Positions 1-10,387 of a stretch of DNA of 64,000 nt are shown in pieces. The DNA is from Streptacidiphilus albus JL83. GTDB lineage: Bacteria; Actinomycetota; Actinomycetes; Streptomycetales; Streptomycetaceae. Location: contig NZ_JQML01000001.1 of the NCBI RefSeq assembly GCF_000744705.1, positions 1,240,001 to 1,304,000 on the forward strand, written 5' to 3'. Below the pieces are notes generated by a model that searched no databases, had not been told where the DNA came from, and was given only the letters and a program-made list of their open reading frames with translations. Within the stretch, counting starts at the first letter, position 1. Each line of letters starts with the position of its first letter. A program made the translations under genes and the position numbers.

Positions 1-1
1 G

Positions 2-88
2 CTGCCCGTCCCGGAGCGGGCCCGCCGCCCGGCCTCGGTGCTGAGCCACCGGGAGGAGGGCCCGGAGGGCCAGTTCGCGCTGCTCTGA
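2..88 (+). CDS. C-terminal fragment of an unidentified protein (runs off left edge)
   Basis: An open frame enters from the left edge and ends with TGA at 86-88. The 28 visible residues (ending EGQFALL) have the codon bias of a real gene, but they are too few to assign a family. There is no start in the window. Confidence 0.4.
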   Translation: MPVPERARRPASVLSHREEGPEGQFALL

Positions 89-379
89 GCGCTCTCCCGC
101 TCGCCCGCCCGGTCAGACGGCCCGTACCTCGACGGTCCGGCCGTCGGGGTCGGTGAGCAGGTGGTGGCCGGGGGCCCGCTGCGGCCGCTGTCCGTACCGC
201 GGAGTGGCACCCGAGGTCCCGCAGTGTCTCCGTTTGATACCGAAGCGGGTGATGAGCTGCACAGACGCTCGCCGCAGCGGACCGTGCACAGATACGATCC
301 GCTAACCTCCCGGCACTGTCGCCGGGAGCCCGAACGACAGCCATGGACACCTAGGAACGGCGACGGGGAAGGCGGAGAG
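89..379. other. Intergenic region before the ROK gene, with a possible minus-strand gene remnant
   Basis: There is no complete gene here. On the minus strand a frame ending with a stop at 113-115 reads LLTDPDGRTVEVRAV at its C-terminus, which looks protein-like. It loses coherence within about 30 codons, so it is at best the tail of a broken gene. The 3' half (roughly 200-379) is less GC-rich and is the likely promoter and leader of the ROK regulator. Confidence 0.3.
307..328. promoter_or_regulatory. Inverted repeat in the leader of the ROK gene
   Basis: Perfect 8-bp arms CTCCCGGC and GCCGGGAG are separated by 6 nt. The dyad ends 51 nt upstream of the proposed TTG start at 380. It could be an autoregulatory operator or a leader hairpin; nothing in the sequence decides between them. 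Confidence 0.35.
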
Positions 380-1558
380 TTGGCACAGCTCACCGGTGGG
401 GACTCCTCACTGCTGCGGCGGATCAACTCCGCGGTCACGCTGCACGCGCTGCGCGGCGGGGACGCTCTGACGCTCACCCAGCTGGTCGGCGACACCGGCC
501 TCTCCCGTCCCACCGTCGAAGGCGTGGTCGAGGGGCTGATCGAGTCGGGCCTCGTCGTCGAGGTCGTCCCGGACAACGATCCGAAGCGCGCGGACAGCGC
601 CCGTCAGCGGGGCCGTCCGGCCCGGCACTTCCGGTTCCGGGCCGAGGCCGGGCACCTGCTCGGCATCGAGATCGGCACCCACGGCGCCCGCGCGGTGATG
701 TCGGACCTGACCGGACGGGTGCTCAGCTCCTATGCCCGGCCCATCGACGAGTCCACCGGCGCGACCGAACGGCTGGCGCTGGTCCGGGCGACCGTGGCCG
801 AACTGCTGCGACGGACCGGGGTCTCCCGCGACACGCTCTGGGCGGTCGGCGTCGGCACCCCCGGCGTGGTCGACGCCGAGGGCGTGGTGCGGCTCGGCAC
901 GGCGCTGCCCGGCTGGACCGGCCTGGAGCTGGGGGCACGGCTGCGCCGCTCGTTCCGCTGCCCGGTGCTGGTCGAGAACGACGCCAACCTGGCCGCGATC
1001 GGCGAGCACTGGCGCGGCGCGGCGGTCGGCATGGGCGATGTGGTCTTCGTCCTGGCCGGGCTGAGCCCGGGCGCCGGCTCGCTGATCAACGGACGGCTGC
1101 ACCGGGGCTTCGGCGGCGCGGCCGGCGAGATCGGCTCGCTGCACCTGCTGGGTCGCGAGTCCAACCCGGCGCAGCTGCTGTCCGCGCCGAGCAAGCCGAT
1201 CGACCCGTTGGACGAGGCGGCGGTGGCCCGGGTGCTGCGGTTGGCCGAGCAGGGCGACCAGGTCGCGCTGGACGTCCGCGACCGGTTCCTGACCCGGCTG
1301 GTCCGGGACGTGGCGGCGCTGGTGCTGGCCATCGACCCGGAGATCGTGGTGGTCGGCGGCTGGGCGGCGGGGCTCGACGGGATGCTGGAGCCGCTGCGGG
1401 CACAGCTGGTCCGGTTCTGCCTGCGTCCGCCGGAGGTGCGGCTGTCGGCGCTGGGCGACGACGTGATCGCGGTCGGCGCGCTGCGGCTGGCGCTGGAACA
1501 CGCCGAGGAGCAGCTGTTCTCGGTGGACCAGGGGGAGCGGACGCCGGGCGTCGGCTGA
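380..1558 (+). CDS. ROK family transcriptional regulator
   Basis: Predicted DNA-binding regulator of the NagC/XylR (ROK) family, about 392 aa, the usual length. The N-terminal winged-helix region (residues ~20-75) contains LTLTQLVGDTGLSRPTVEG. The C-terminal part (from ~95) is the actin-like ROK fold, with the phosphate-binding stretch LGIEIGTHGARAV and the signature GRLHRGFGGAAGEIGSL. The TTG at 380 is chosen because GGAAGGCGGAG lies just upstream and the helix-turn-helix follows directly; longer readings add Arg-rich nonsense. Odd feature: the CxCGxxGC zinc motif that normally follows the signature is absent, and the protein continues RESNPAQLL. Such proteins usually sense a sugar or sugar phosphate, but no sugar operon is visible, so the ligand is unknown. 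It converges with the GntR gene. Confidence 0.88.
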   Translation: MAQLTGGDSSLLRRINSAVTLHALRGGDALTLTQLVGDTGLSRPTVEGVVEGLIESGLVVEVVPDNDPKRADSARQRGRPARHFRFRAEAGHLLGIEIGTHGARAVMSDLTGRVLSSYARPIDESTGATERLALVRATVAELLRRTGVSRDTLWAVGVGTPGVVDAEGVVRLGTALPGWTGLELGARLRRSFRCPVLVENDANLAAIGEHWRGAAVGMGDVVFVLAGLSPGAGSLINGRLHRGFGGAAGEIGSLHLLGRESNPAQLLSAPSKPIDPLDEAAVARVLRLAEQGDQVALDVRDRFLTRLVRDVAALVLAIDPEIVVVGGWAAGLDGMLEPLRAQLVRFCLRPPEVRLSALGDDVIAVGALRLALEHAEEQLFSVDQGERTPGVG

Positions 1559-1584
1559 CCCGGCCGCCGCAGCGCAGACGACGG

Positions 1585-1611
1585 GGCCGCCGACACCTGG
1601 TGTCGGCGGCC
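1585..1611. terminator. Bidirectional hairpin terminator between convergent regulators
   Basis: Perfect 12-bp arms GGCCGCCGACAC and GTGTCGGCGGCC flank a 3-nt loop. It sits between the stop of the plus-strand ROK gene and the stop of the minus-strand GntR gene. There is no T-tract, as is usual for Streptomyces hairpin terminators. Confidence 0.75.
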
Positions 1612-1627
1612 TCGGGCAGTCGGTGGG

Positions 1628-2419
1628 TCAGGACGCGGCGCGGACCTCGGCCGGGGCGGCGGCGACGACCGGGGCGACCTCGACCAGACCGGACTCGCCG
1701 AAGGTCAGCCGGCAGGTGTCGGCCCGGTAGGTGGAGACGCCGACGGCGGCGACCCGGCCCTCGGCCCGGTAGCGGGCGGTGACCACCAGCACCGGAATGC
1801 CCGGCGGGCGCTCCAGCAGCCGCGCCTGCTCCTCCTCGGCGACGCCGAGCTCCACCGCGCGGGACTCGCCGTCCAGCTCCAGCCGCTGGAGCGTCCGGAG
1901 CACCGAGCGGGCCCGGCTGGAGTCCGCGAGGAAGCCGGGGACGTGCGGCGCAGTGGCCTCGGGGACGTAGAGGATCTCGGTGCCGATGGCCTGACCCTGC
2001 ATCATCCGCAGCCGGCGGACGGTGTGGACCGGGGCGTCGGCCTCGACGCCGAGGGCGGCGGCGACGGCGGCGGGCGCGGGGGCGAAGCCGGCCTCGACGA
2101 TGCGCCAGCTGTCCCGGCCGGTGCCGAAGCGGTGGTCGGTGGACTCGACCACCGGCACGCCCATCCGCGGGGCGGCGACCAGGGTACCGATGCCCCGGCG
2201 GCGGACCAGGCGGCCCTCCAGCTCCAGCTGGTCGAGCGCCTGCCGCAGCGTGGCCCGGGCGACGCCGAAACGCGCGGACAGGTCACGCTCGTTGGGAAGC
2301 ACCTCGCCCGCGTGGAACTCGGTGTCGAGAGCGCGCACCAGCACGGTGCGCAACTGCCAGTACTTGGGCTCCGGGGCCGTGTCGGCTGCCGGGCCGTTCG
2401 CGACCAGTGTGGTCCCCAC
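1628..2419 (-). CDS. GntR family (HutC-type) transcriptional regulator
   Basis: 263-aa regulator with a GTG start preceded by GGAGG. The N-terminal winged helix (residues ~20-90) shows the GntR pattern LPNERDLSARFGVARATLRQ followed by LEGRLVRRRGIGTLV. The remainder (~100-250) matches the UTRA ligand-binding fold of the HutC subfamily (VHTVRRLRMMQGQAIGTEIL, later FGESGLVEVAPV). HutC/DasR-type regulators bind sites built on TGGTC..GACCA and respond to small effectors such as phosphosugars or histidine catabolites. A near-consensus site of this type lies upstream at 2514-2531. The regulated genes could include the SRPBCC gene just upstream on the same strand. The effector cannot be told from sequence. 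Confidence 0.88.
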   Translation of the reverse strand: MGTTLVANGPAADTAPEPKYWQLRTVLVRALDTEFHAGEVLPNERDLSARFGVARATLRQALDQLELEGRLVRRRGIGTLVAAPRMGVPVVESTDHRFGTGRDSWRIVEAGFAPAPAAVAAALGVEADAPVHTVRRLRMMQGQAIGTEILYVPEATAPHVPGFLADSSRARSVLRTLQRLELDGESRAVELGVAEEEQARLLERPPGIPVLVVTARYRAEGRVAAVGVSTYRADTCRLTFGESGLVEVAPVVAAAPAEVRAAS

Positions 2420-2485
2420 CCTGTCCTCCGCCTGTGAAGCTCGGGTGCAGTATTTATGCGCCCTTATTTCTTAAAGGACCCTGCA
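2420..2485 (-). promoter_or_regulatory. AT-rich promoter segment of the GntR gene
   Basis: The 66 bp between the GntR start and the end of the upstream gene contain an unusually AT-rich core (TATTTATG and CTTATTTCTTAAAGG), unlike the flanking DNA, bracketed by GTGCAG and CTGCAC. This is the natural place for the GntR promoter. No exact -10/-35 pair can be assigned. Confidence 0.4.
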
Positions 2486-3013
2486 CTATGGGCGACCATA
2501 GGGGGACGCCGCCCATTGGTCAAGACCAATGCTCCGCACGCTCAGGTAGTGGGCCAGTCCGGCCCGTCCGTGGAGCATCATCAGTGCGTGGTTTGCCCGG
2601 AATGCGGGGCGCCCGGGGACCGCCAGCCGGCGCAGCAGCGGCTTGCGCACCCGGACGTCCTCGAAGAAGACGGCCACGGCCGTGCCGTCGCCGCGACCGG
2701 TCACGGTCCAGCGGGTGAGGCCGTCGAGGTCGCCGGTCAGCCGGGCCTCCAGGACGCCGGCGGCGGGGTCCTGCCGGGCCTCCCGGGCGACCACGGCGAG
2801 TTCGAACGGCAGCAGTGAGCGGAACCGCATCACCCCGCTGTGCTCGTCGAGTTGCCTGACCTCGCGGATCTCCGGCCACCAGGCTGGATAGGTGCGCGGG
2901 TCGGCCAGGACGCCGTAGACCCGGGCGGGCGGGGCGGGCAGGTCCCAGACGCTGAGGAAGCGGTAGCGGTGCGGCTCGGAGCGGCACTCGGCGCGGTGCG
3001 CGGAAGTCGGCAT
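2486..3013 (-). CDS. SRPBCC family protein (polyketide cyclase/START-like)
   Basis: 175-aa protein of the SRPBCC (Bet v1/START-like) superfamily, small hydrophobic-ligand-binding folds often annotated as polyketide cyclase/dehydrase. Recognisable segments are the N-terminal strand YRFLSVWDLPAPPARVYGVL, the following DPRTYPAWWPEIREV, the central FRSLLPFELAVVAREA and WTVTGRGDGTAVAVFFED, and the long C-terminal helix with FRANHALMMLHGRAGLAHYL. There are no catalytic residues to identify, so the ligand is unknown. It lies upstream of and co-oriented with the GntR gene. Its 3' end overlaps the proposed GntR operator, and a short CTATGG/CCATAG hairpin (2486-2501) covers its stop codon. Confidence 0.82.
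   Translation of the reverse strand: MPTSAHRAECRSEPHRYRFLSVWDLPAPPARVYGVLADPRTYPAWWPEIREVRQLDEHSGVMRFRSLLPFELAVVAREARQDPAAGVLEARLTGDLDGLTRWTVTGRGDGTAVAVFFEDVRVRKPLLRRLAVPGRPAFRANHALMMLHGRAGLAHYLSVRSIGLDQWAASPYGRP
2514..2531. promoter_or_regulatory. Probable GntR/HutC-type operator
   Basis: Perfect 18-bp dyad with arms CATTGGTC and GACCAATG around AA. The core TGGTC-AA-GACCA differs from the DasR-type consensus TGGTC-TA-GACCA only at the centre. It lies 95-112 bp upstream of the GntR start, inside the 3' end of the SRPBCC gene, so autoregulation by the adjacent HutC-type regulator is the simplest reading. Confidence 0.55.
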
Positions 3014-3033
3014 GGGCCGAGTCTGCCCCGCCC

Positions 3034-3080
3034 GGGGTCCGTCGCGCCCGGGGTCCGTCGCGCCGGGGGTCCGTCGCGCC
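3034..3080. repeat. Three tandem 15-bp units upstream of the SRPBCC gene
   Basis: GGGGTCCGTCGCGCC occurs three times at about 16-bp spacing in the short gap between the two minus-strand genes. No function can be inferred. Confidence 0.6.
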
Positions 3081-3110
3081 GGGGCGTCCGGGTGAATCAG
3101 TGACGCACTG

Positions 3111-3923
3111 TCAGCGGGTCTGTGCCAGCGCCGTCCTGATGACCTGCTCGACCGGCGAGTAGTCCCCGTCCGGGCGTTCGAGGCGGAGCTGCTCGGCGGG
3201 CTCCAGCGGCGGCTGGGCCAGGAACCGGGGTGCGCCGCCCCGCTGCGCCTGGGCCGCGTGGACCAGGAACGGGTGGCAGAGGTAGACGTCGCCGGCGCGG
3301 CCGGTGGCGTGGGCGACCGGCAGTTCGGCGGTGGCCTCCAGGATGCCGGTCTCGCCGAGCCGCAGGAAGCTCAGGCCCTCCTCGCCGTAGGGAGCGAGCG
3401 CCCGGGGCACCGCCCGGTGCGAGCCGACCCGGATCCGGGTCGGCGCGTCGTCGGCGGTGACGTCGGTGAACAGGAAGAGCATCAGCAGCGCCCGGTCCCG
3501 GGAGCGGTAGTTGGTGAAGTACGGCCAGGGCTCGTCCCCCGGCAGGTAGCTGCCCTCGATGTGCCAGCCGTCGTCGCCCGGCGGGTCCGGGTGCGGGAAC
3601 CTGACCGGGACGGTGCCGAGCCCGGTGCGCGGCAACCAGCGTCCAGGGCCCACCAGTTGATCGAAGGCCTGGTGCAGCGCGGGCGCGGTCGCGGCCTCGC
3701 GGAAGGGGGCGTCGCCGAAGCCGGCCAGCCGGACCACCGGCCGGGTCCAGGTCGTCGGGTCGTCGCGGTCGCAGCCGGTCGCGGGCCACATCACGTCCAG
3801 GCAGGCCTCGGCGGTCCGCCGGGAGAAGGCGCCCTCGATCCGGACGAAGCCGTCGTCGACAAATCGCTTGATCTGCTCATCGCTCAACGCCACTCGCGGA
3901 GGGTAGCGTGCGGCGGACAGCAT
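3111..3923 (-). CDS. Phytanoyl-CoA dioxygenase (PhyH) family protein
   Basis: 270-aa member of the PhyH branch of Fe(II)/2-oxoglutarate dioxygenases, which hydroxylate small molecules. The N-terminus reads LSDEQIKRFVDDGFVRIEGAF, the usual PhyH opening. The proximal metal motif appears as WHIEGSYLPGDEPW (His-x-Glu, where most family members have His-x-Asp) and the distal His as YLCHPFLVHAAQ. An Arg expected to bind 2-oxoglutarate follows shortly after (QRGGAPRFLAQPPLEP). The ATG at 3923 gives 270 aa; an in-frame GTG ten codons later (VALSDEQ) would give a more family-like N-terminus, and neither has a strong ribosome-binding site. It is divergent from the carbonic anhydrase gene, with only about 30 bp between them. 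The substrate is unknown. Confidence 0.82.
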   Translation of the reverse strand: MLSAARYPPRVALSDEQIKRFVDDGFVRIEGAFSRRTAEACLDVMWPATGCDRDDPTTWTRPVVRLAGFGDAPFREAATAPALHQAFDQLVGPGRWLPRTGLGTVPVRFPHPDPPGDDGWHIEGSYLPGDEPWPYFTNYRSRDRALLMLFLFTDVTADDAPTRIRVGSHRAVPRALAPYGEEGLSFLRLGETGILEATAELPVAHATGRAGDVYLCHPFLVHAAQAQRGGAPRFLAQPPLEPAEQLRLERPDGDYSPVEQVIRTALAQTR

Positions 3924-3952
3924 GCCGAAATGATTTTCCCGGGAGCAGCACC

Positions 3953-4477
3953 ATGGCCGAACCCCTGATCGCCCCCGTCTGCGGGCGCACCCCCGAGCTG
4001 GACGCCACCGCCTTCGTGGCGCCCACCGCCGTCGTCCTCGGCGGCGTGGTCCTGGCCGCCGGGGCGAGCGTCTGGTACCAGGCGGTGCTGCGCGGCGACT
4101 GCGAGTCGATCACCGTCGGCGAGAACAGCAATATCCAGGACAACTGCTCGGTCCACGCCGACCCGGGGTTCCCGGTGGTGGTCGGACGCGGGGTGTCGGT
4201 CGGCCACAACGCCGTGCTCCACGGCTGCACGGTCGGCGACGACGTGCTGGTCGGGATGGGCGCGACGGTGCTGAACGGCGCGGACATCGGATCCGGTTCG
4301 CTGGTCGCGGCCGGGGCGGTGGTCCCGCAGGGGATGAAGGTGCCGCCGAACTCGCTGGTGGCGGGCGTGCCGGCCAAGGTCAAGCGGGAGCTGGACGCGG
4401 ACGGCCTGGCCGGCATCCGGCTGAACGCCGAGGGCTACGTGCTGCTCAGCGCGGAGCACCGGGCGGCGCTGGGCTGA
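3953..4477 (+). CDS. Gamma-class carbonic anhydrase family protein
   Basis: 174-aa left-handed beta-helix protein of the gamma carbonic anhydrase/YrdA/PaaY family. Hexapeptide repeats run from about residue 15 to 150. The family hallmark VLRGDCESITVGENSNIQD is present with its conserved Arg, Asp and Gln. The three metal-binding histidines are visible in CSVHAD and in GHNAVLHG. The start ATG at 3953 follows GGGAGCAGCACC; upstream codons would extend it over the divergent promoter. Family members either hydrate CO2 or have lost activity, so a catalytic role is likely but not certain. The 3' end overlaps the convergent antiporter gene by 32 bp. Confidence 0.88.
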   Translation: MAEPLIAPVCGRTPELDATAFVAPTAVVLGGVVLAAGASVWYQAVLRGDCESITVGENSNIQDNCSVHADPGFPVVVGRGVSVGHNAVLHGCTVGDDVLVGMGATVLNGADIGSGSLVAAGAVVPQGMKVPPNSLVAGVPAKVKRELDADGLAGIRLNAEGYVLLSAEHRAALG

Positions 4478-5666
4478 CCGGCGGCGCGGCGTCCGGCGGC
4501 GCCGGGAGGGTGGGCGTGCCGCGCGCGGCCAGCGCGCCGCTGGCGGTCGCCGCGCCGATGCTCACCAGCGCGCCGAGCATCAGCGCGGCGGCCTCGCCGG
4601 GGCGCAGCAGGTGCAGCTGGGTGCCGAGGGTGGCAGCGGCGACCGGGACGCCCAGCTGCGCCGAGGCGAGCACTCCGAGCGGCAGCGGTTGCCCGGTCAG
4701 CCGCGCCGCGGCGTGCACGGCGACGGCGCCCGCGCCCAGCAGCAGTCCCAGCACGATCGCGGAGGGGTGGTCGGCGAGCTGCCGGAGGTCGAGCGAGGCC
4801 CCCAGCCAGAGGAAGAACAGCGGCCCGAGGAAGCCCTCGGTCAGGGCGAACAGCTGCTTGGCCAGTCGGCGCGGCTCGCCGATCGCCGCGACCACCAGGC
4901 CGAAGGAGAACCCGGCCAGCATGATCGACACATGGGTCTGCACCGCGATCGCGGCCAGGGTGAACAGGCAGGCCAGGCTGATCCGCAGCTCCAGAGCGAA
5001 CTTCCGCCGCTGGGACAGCCGGTGGACGCGCCGGTGGTAGCCGTCGTGCTCCAGCCTGCGCAGCACCAGGAACAGCAGCGCGGCGCAGGCGACGACGGCG
5101 AGCGCGCCGAGCGCGGCCCTGGCGGCGTGCTGCGGGTCGACGGCCAGCGGCAGCGCCACGATGCAGGCGGTGTCGGCGACCGCGACCTGCGGCAGCAGCT
5201 GCAGCACCGGCCGGTCGCCCAGGTGCCGGGAGAGCTGGAGCGAGTCGACGATCGGCAGGATCAGCGCCGCCGAGGAGGAGGCCATCAGCACCGCGTAGAG
5301 CGCGGTGTGGCCGGTGTGGAAGGCGTGCGCCAGCCCCACCGCCGGGACCACGGCCAGGGCGCCCACCCCGAGCGCGCGCAGCGTCCCGGTGCGCAGACCG
5401 GCCCGCAGCCCGGCGTCCCGGACCGGGACATGGGCCCCGGCGACGAACATGATCAGCGCGAAGCCGATGTCGGCGAGGAAGGTGAAGGTGGGGTCGGACG
5501 CGTGGAGGTAGTCGATCGCGGTGGGGCCGAGCAGGATCCCGGCCAGCAGTTCGCCGAGGACCACCGGCAGGTGCCAGCGCTGCGGCAGCGCCAGCAGCGG
5601 GCCCAGCAGGGCTGCCACCGAGATCACTGCCAGCGCGGTGAAGCTCAACGGGGCCGCCCTTCGCAC
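4446..5666 (-). CDS. Cation:proton antiporter (CPA2/KefB-like membrane domain)
   Basis: 406-aa integral membrane protein with about 12 hydrophobic segments, matching the Na+/H+ exchanger domain of the CPA2 family. Characteristic stretches are HLPVVLGELLAGILLGPTAI near the N-terminus, FLADIGFALIMFVAGAHVPV, ASSSAALILPIVDS and GFLGPLFFLWLGASLDLRQL. No RCK/TrkA-N regulatory domain follows; the C-terminus is a Pro/Ala-rich tail. It would exchange Na+ or K+ for protons at the cytoplasmic membrane. It starts with GTG and the ribosome-binding site is weak. The last 32 bp overlap the end of the carbonic anhydrase gene on the other strand. Confidence 0.87.
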   Translation of the reverse strand: MRRAAPLSFTALAVISVAALLGPLLALPQRWHLPVVLGELLAGILLGPTAIDYLHASDPTFTFLADIGFALIMFVAGAHVPVRDAGLRAGLRTGTLRALGVGALAVVPAVGLAHAFHTGHTALYAVLMASSSAALILPIVDSLQLSRHLGDRPVLQLLPQVAVADTACIVALPLAVDPQHAARAALGALAVVACAALLFLVLRRLEHDGYHRRVHRLSQRRKFALELRISLACLFTLAAIAVQTHVSIMLAGFSFGLVVAAIGEPRRLAKQLFALTEGFLGPLFFLWLGASLDLRQLADHPSAIVLGLLLGAGAVAVHAAARLTGQPLPLGVLASAQLGVPVAAATLGTQLHLLRPGEAAALMLGALVSIGAATASGALAARGTPTLPAPPDAAPPVSPAPPGAPR

Positions 5667-5758
5667 GCCGGAACCTGGGACTCACGTTCTACCGCATCCG
5701 TGTGACTGCGGCAGGGTTCGAACGGGGGTTGGTGTCGCGCAGGGTCGATCAGGAGATA

Positions 5759-5772
5759 TCTTGATGTCGAGA
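5759..5772. promoter_or_regulatory. Near-palindrome upstream of icd, possible MarR-type (TamR-like) operator
   Basis: TCTTGATGTCGAGA is a 14-bp near-dyad (TCTTGA/TCGAGA, one mismatch) placed 29 bp before the icd start in a locally AT-rich stretch. As I recall, Streptomyces TamR (MarR family) binds TCTTGA..TCAAGA-like dyads at TCA-cycle genes. The link is an inference from this resemblance and position. Confidence 0.4.
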
Positions 5773-5788
5773 AACGTTGTAGACGTGA

Positions 5789-9005
<3,217 letters not shown>

Positions 9006-9084
9006 CGGTCACCTTTCCTCGTGCTGTCCGTCACCACTCTGACGAACCCGAACCGGCCGAGGTGACCGCGCCCCGGCCGCGAGG

Positions 9085-9119
9085 CCGCACCACCCGACGA
9101 CTCCGCACCACCCGACGAC
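9085..9119. repeat. Direct 17-bp duplication upstream of the OYE gene
   Basis: CCGCACCACCCGACGAC occurs at 9085-9101 and again at 9103-9119, immediately before the ribosome-binding site of the OYE homologue, in the divergent promoter region shared with the ECF41 gene. It may be a simple duplication or part of a leader. I did not find a convincing ECF41 -35/-10 motif. Confidence 0.5.
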
Positions 9120-9134
9120 CTGGAGAGACAGACC

Positions 9135-10271
9135 ATGACGCGCACCACGTCCAAGGCCGACCTGGACCAGCCGCTGCTGCGGAGCACCGAGATCGGCGGC
9201 CTCCGACTGCCCAACCGGGTGGTGGTCGCGCCGACCACCCGCGCCCGCGCGGCGAACGACGGGCACACCCCGACGGAGCTGCACGCCGCCTACTACGGTC
9301 AGCGGGCCTCGGCCGGACTGATCATCACCGAGGGCGCCTGGGTGGGCGAACGGGCGATCGGCTTCGTCAACGTCCCCGGCGCCTACAGCGAGCAGCAGCT
9401 GGAGGGCTGGCGGCGGGTCACCGACGTGGTGCACGCCCTCGGCGGCCGGATCGTGCTCCAGCTCTGGCACACCGGCTCGGCCTCGCACCCGGACCACCTC
9501 GGCGGCGAACTGCCCGGCGGCCCCTCGGCGGTGGACCTGAAGGAGCTCTCCTTCACCGCCTCCGGCTTCCGGCCGACGGTGACCCCGAGGGAGCTGACGC
9601 CGGCGGAGCTGGCCGCCACCGTCGCCGAGTACCGGGCGGCCTCCGGCAACGCGCGCCGGGTCGGCTTCGACGGCGTCGAGATCCACGCCCTCGGCTCCTC
9701 CTCCCTGGTCCCGCAGTTCCTCAATCCCCGACTGAATCTGCGCACCGACGGGTACGGCGGCGACCGGGCCCGGCGGCGGCGCCTGCTGCTGGAGATCGTG
9801 GACGCGGTCGCCGAACCGTGGGAGGGGCGTTGCACCGGCGTCCGGCTGTCGCCGTACTGGACCTCCGGCGAGTTCTTCGCGCCCGACGAGGAGCTGCTCG
9901 CCGACTACGACGAACTGGTGGCGGAGCTCAACGACCGTCCGGTGGCCTACCTGCACCTGCGCGGGAAGGACCCGGTCGCACCGGGCGACGCGCCCGACCT
10001 GGCGGCGATCGCGCGCTACCGGCGGCTGTTCCGGGGCCCGATGGTCGTCAACAACGGCTTCGACCGCGAGTCCGGCAACGCCGTCATCGAGGCGGGGCTG
10101 GCCGACGCCGTTTCCTTCGCCACCCACTACATCGCCAACCCCGACCTGGTCACCCGCTTCGCGCTCGGGCGCGACCTGGCCACGGGCGACCCGGCGACCT
10201 ACTACGCCGGCTCGGCCGGCGGCTTCGTCGACTACCCGGTCAGCGCCTGGGAGCAGGACGGCCGGGAGTAG
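9135..10271 (+). CDS. Old Yellow Enzyme family flavin oxidoreductase (atypical active site)
   Basis: 378-aa TIM-barrel FMN enzyme of the OYE/alkene reductase family, which normally reduces activated C=C bonds with NAD(P)H. Family landmarks are LPNRVVVAPTTRARA, the FMN-binding QLWHTGSASHPDHLGG, NPRLNLRTDGYGGDRARRRR and, near the C-terminus, VVNNGFDRESGNAVIEAGLA. The usual substrate-binding/proton-donor segment HxxNGYL is replaced by HALGSSSL: His is kept, but the Asn and the catalytic Tyr are missing. Reductase activity may therefore be changed or lost. A ribosome-binding site GGAGAGA precedes the ATG. It is divergent from the ECF41 sigma gene, its likely regulator. A hairpin terminator follows. 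Confidence 0.87.
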   Translation: MTRTTSKADLDQPLLRSTEIGGLRLPNRVVVAPTTRARAANDGHTPTELHAAYYGQRASAGLIITEGAWVGERAIGFVNVPGAYSEQQLEGWRRVTDVVHALGGRIVLQLWHTGSASHPDHLGGELPGGPSAVDLKELSFTASGFRPTVTPRELTPAELAATVAEYRAASGNARRVGFDGVEIHALGSSSLVPQFLNPRLNLRTDGYGGDRARRRRLLLEIVDAVAEPWEGRCTGVRLSPYWTSGEFFAPDEELLADYDELVAELNDRPVAYLHLRGKDPVAPGDAPDLAAIARYRRLFRGPMVVNNGFDRESGNAVIEAGLADAVSFATHYIANPDLVTRFALGRDLATGDPATYYAGSAGGFVDYPVSAWEQDGRE

Positions 10272-10289
10272 GACGGCCGCGAGCGGCAC

Positions 10290-10317
10290 GGTCCGGCGCC
10301 GCCGACGGCGCCGGACC
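10290..10317 (+). terminator. Hairpin terminator after the OYE gene
   Basis: Perfect 12-bp arms GGTCCGGCGCCG and CGGCGCCGGACC enclose a CCGA loop, 18 bp after the OYE stop. A pyrimidine-rich, less GC-rich stretch follows (10318-10360) that probably contains the promoter of the penicillin-binding protein gene. Confidence 0.8.
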
Positions 10318-10387
10318 ATCCTTACCTTCTCTTTACCGCTTCTTCCGATAGTCATAAGGCACTGCTCTGGACACGTTAGGCTGTGCC

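Noticed and set aside
407-1501. Long minus-strand open frame opposite the ROK gene
   Set aside because: Gln/Arg/His-rich antisense composition typical of the shadow of a GC-rich gene; the plus strand has clear ROK motifs.
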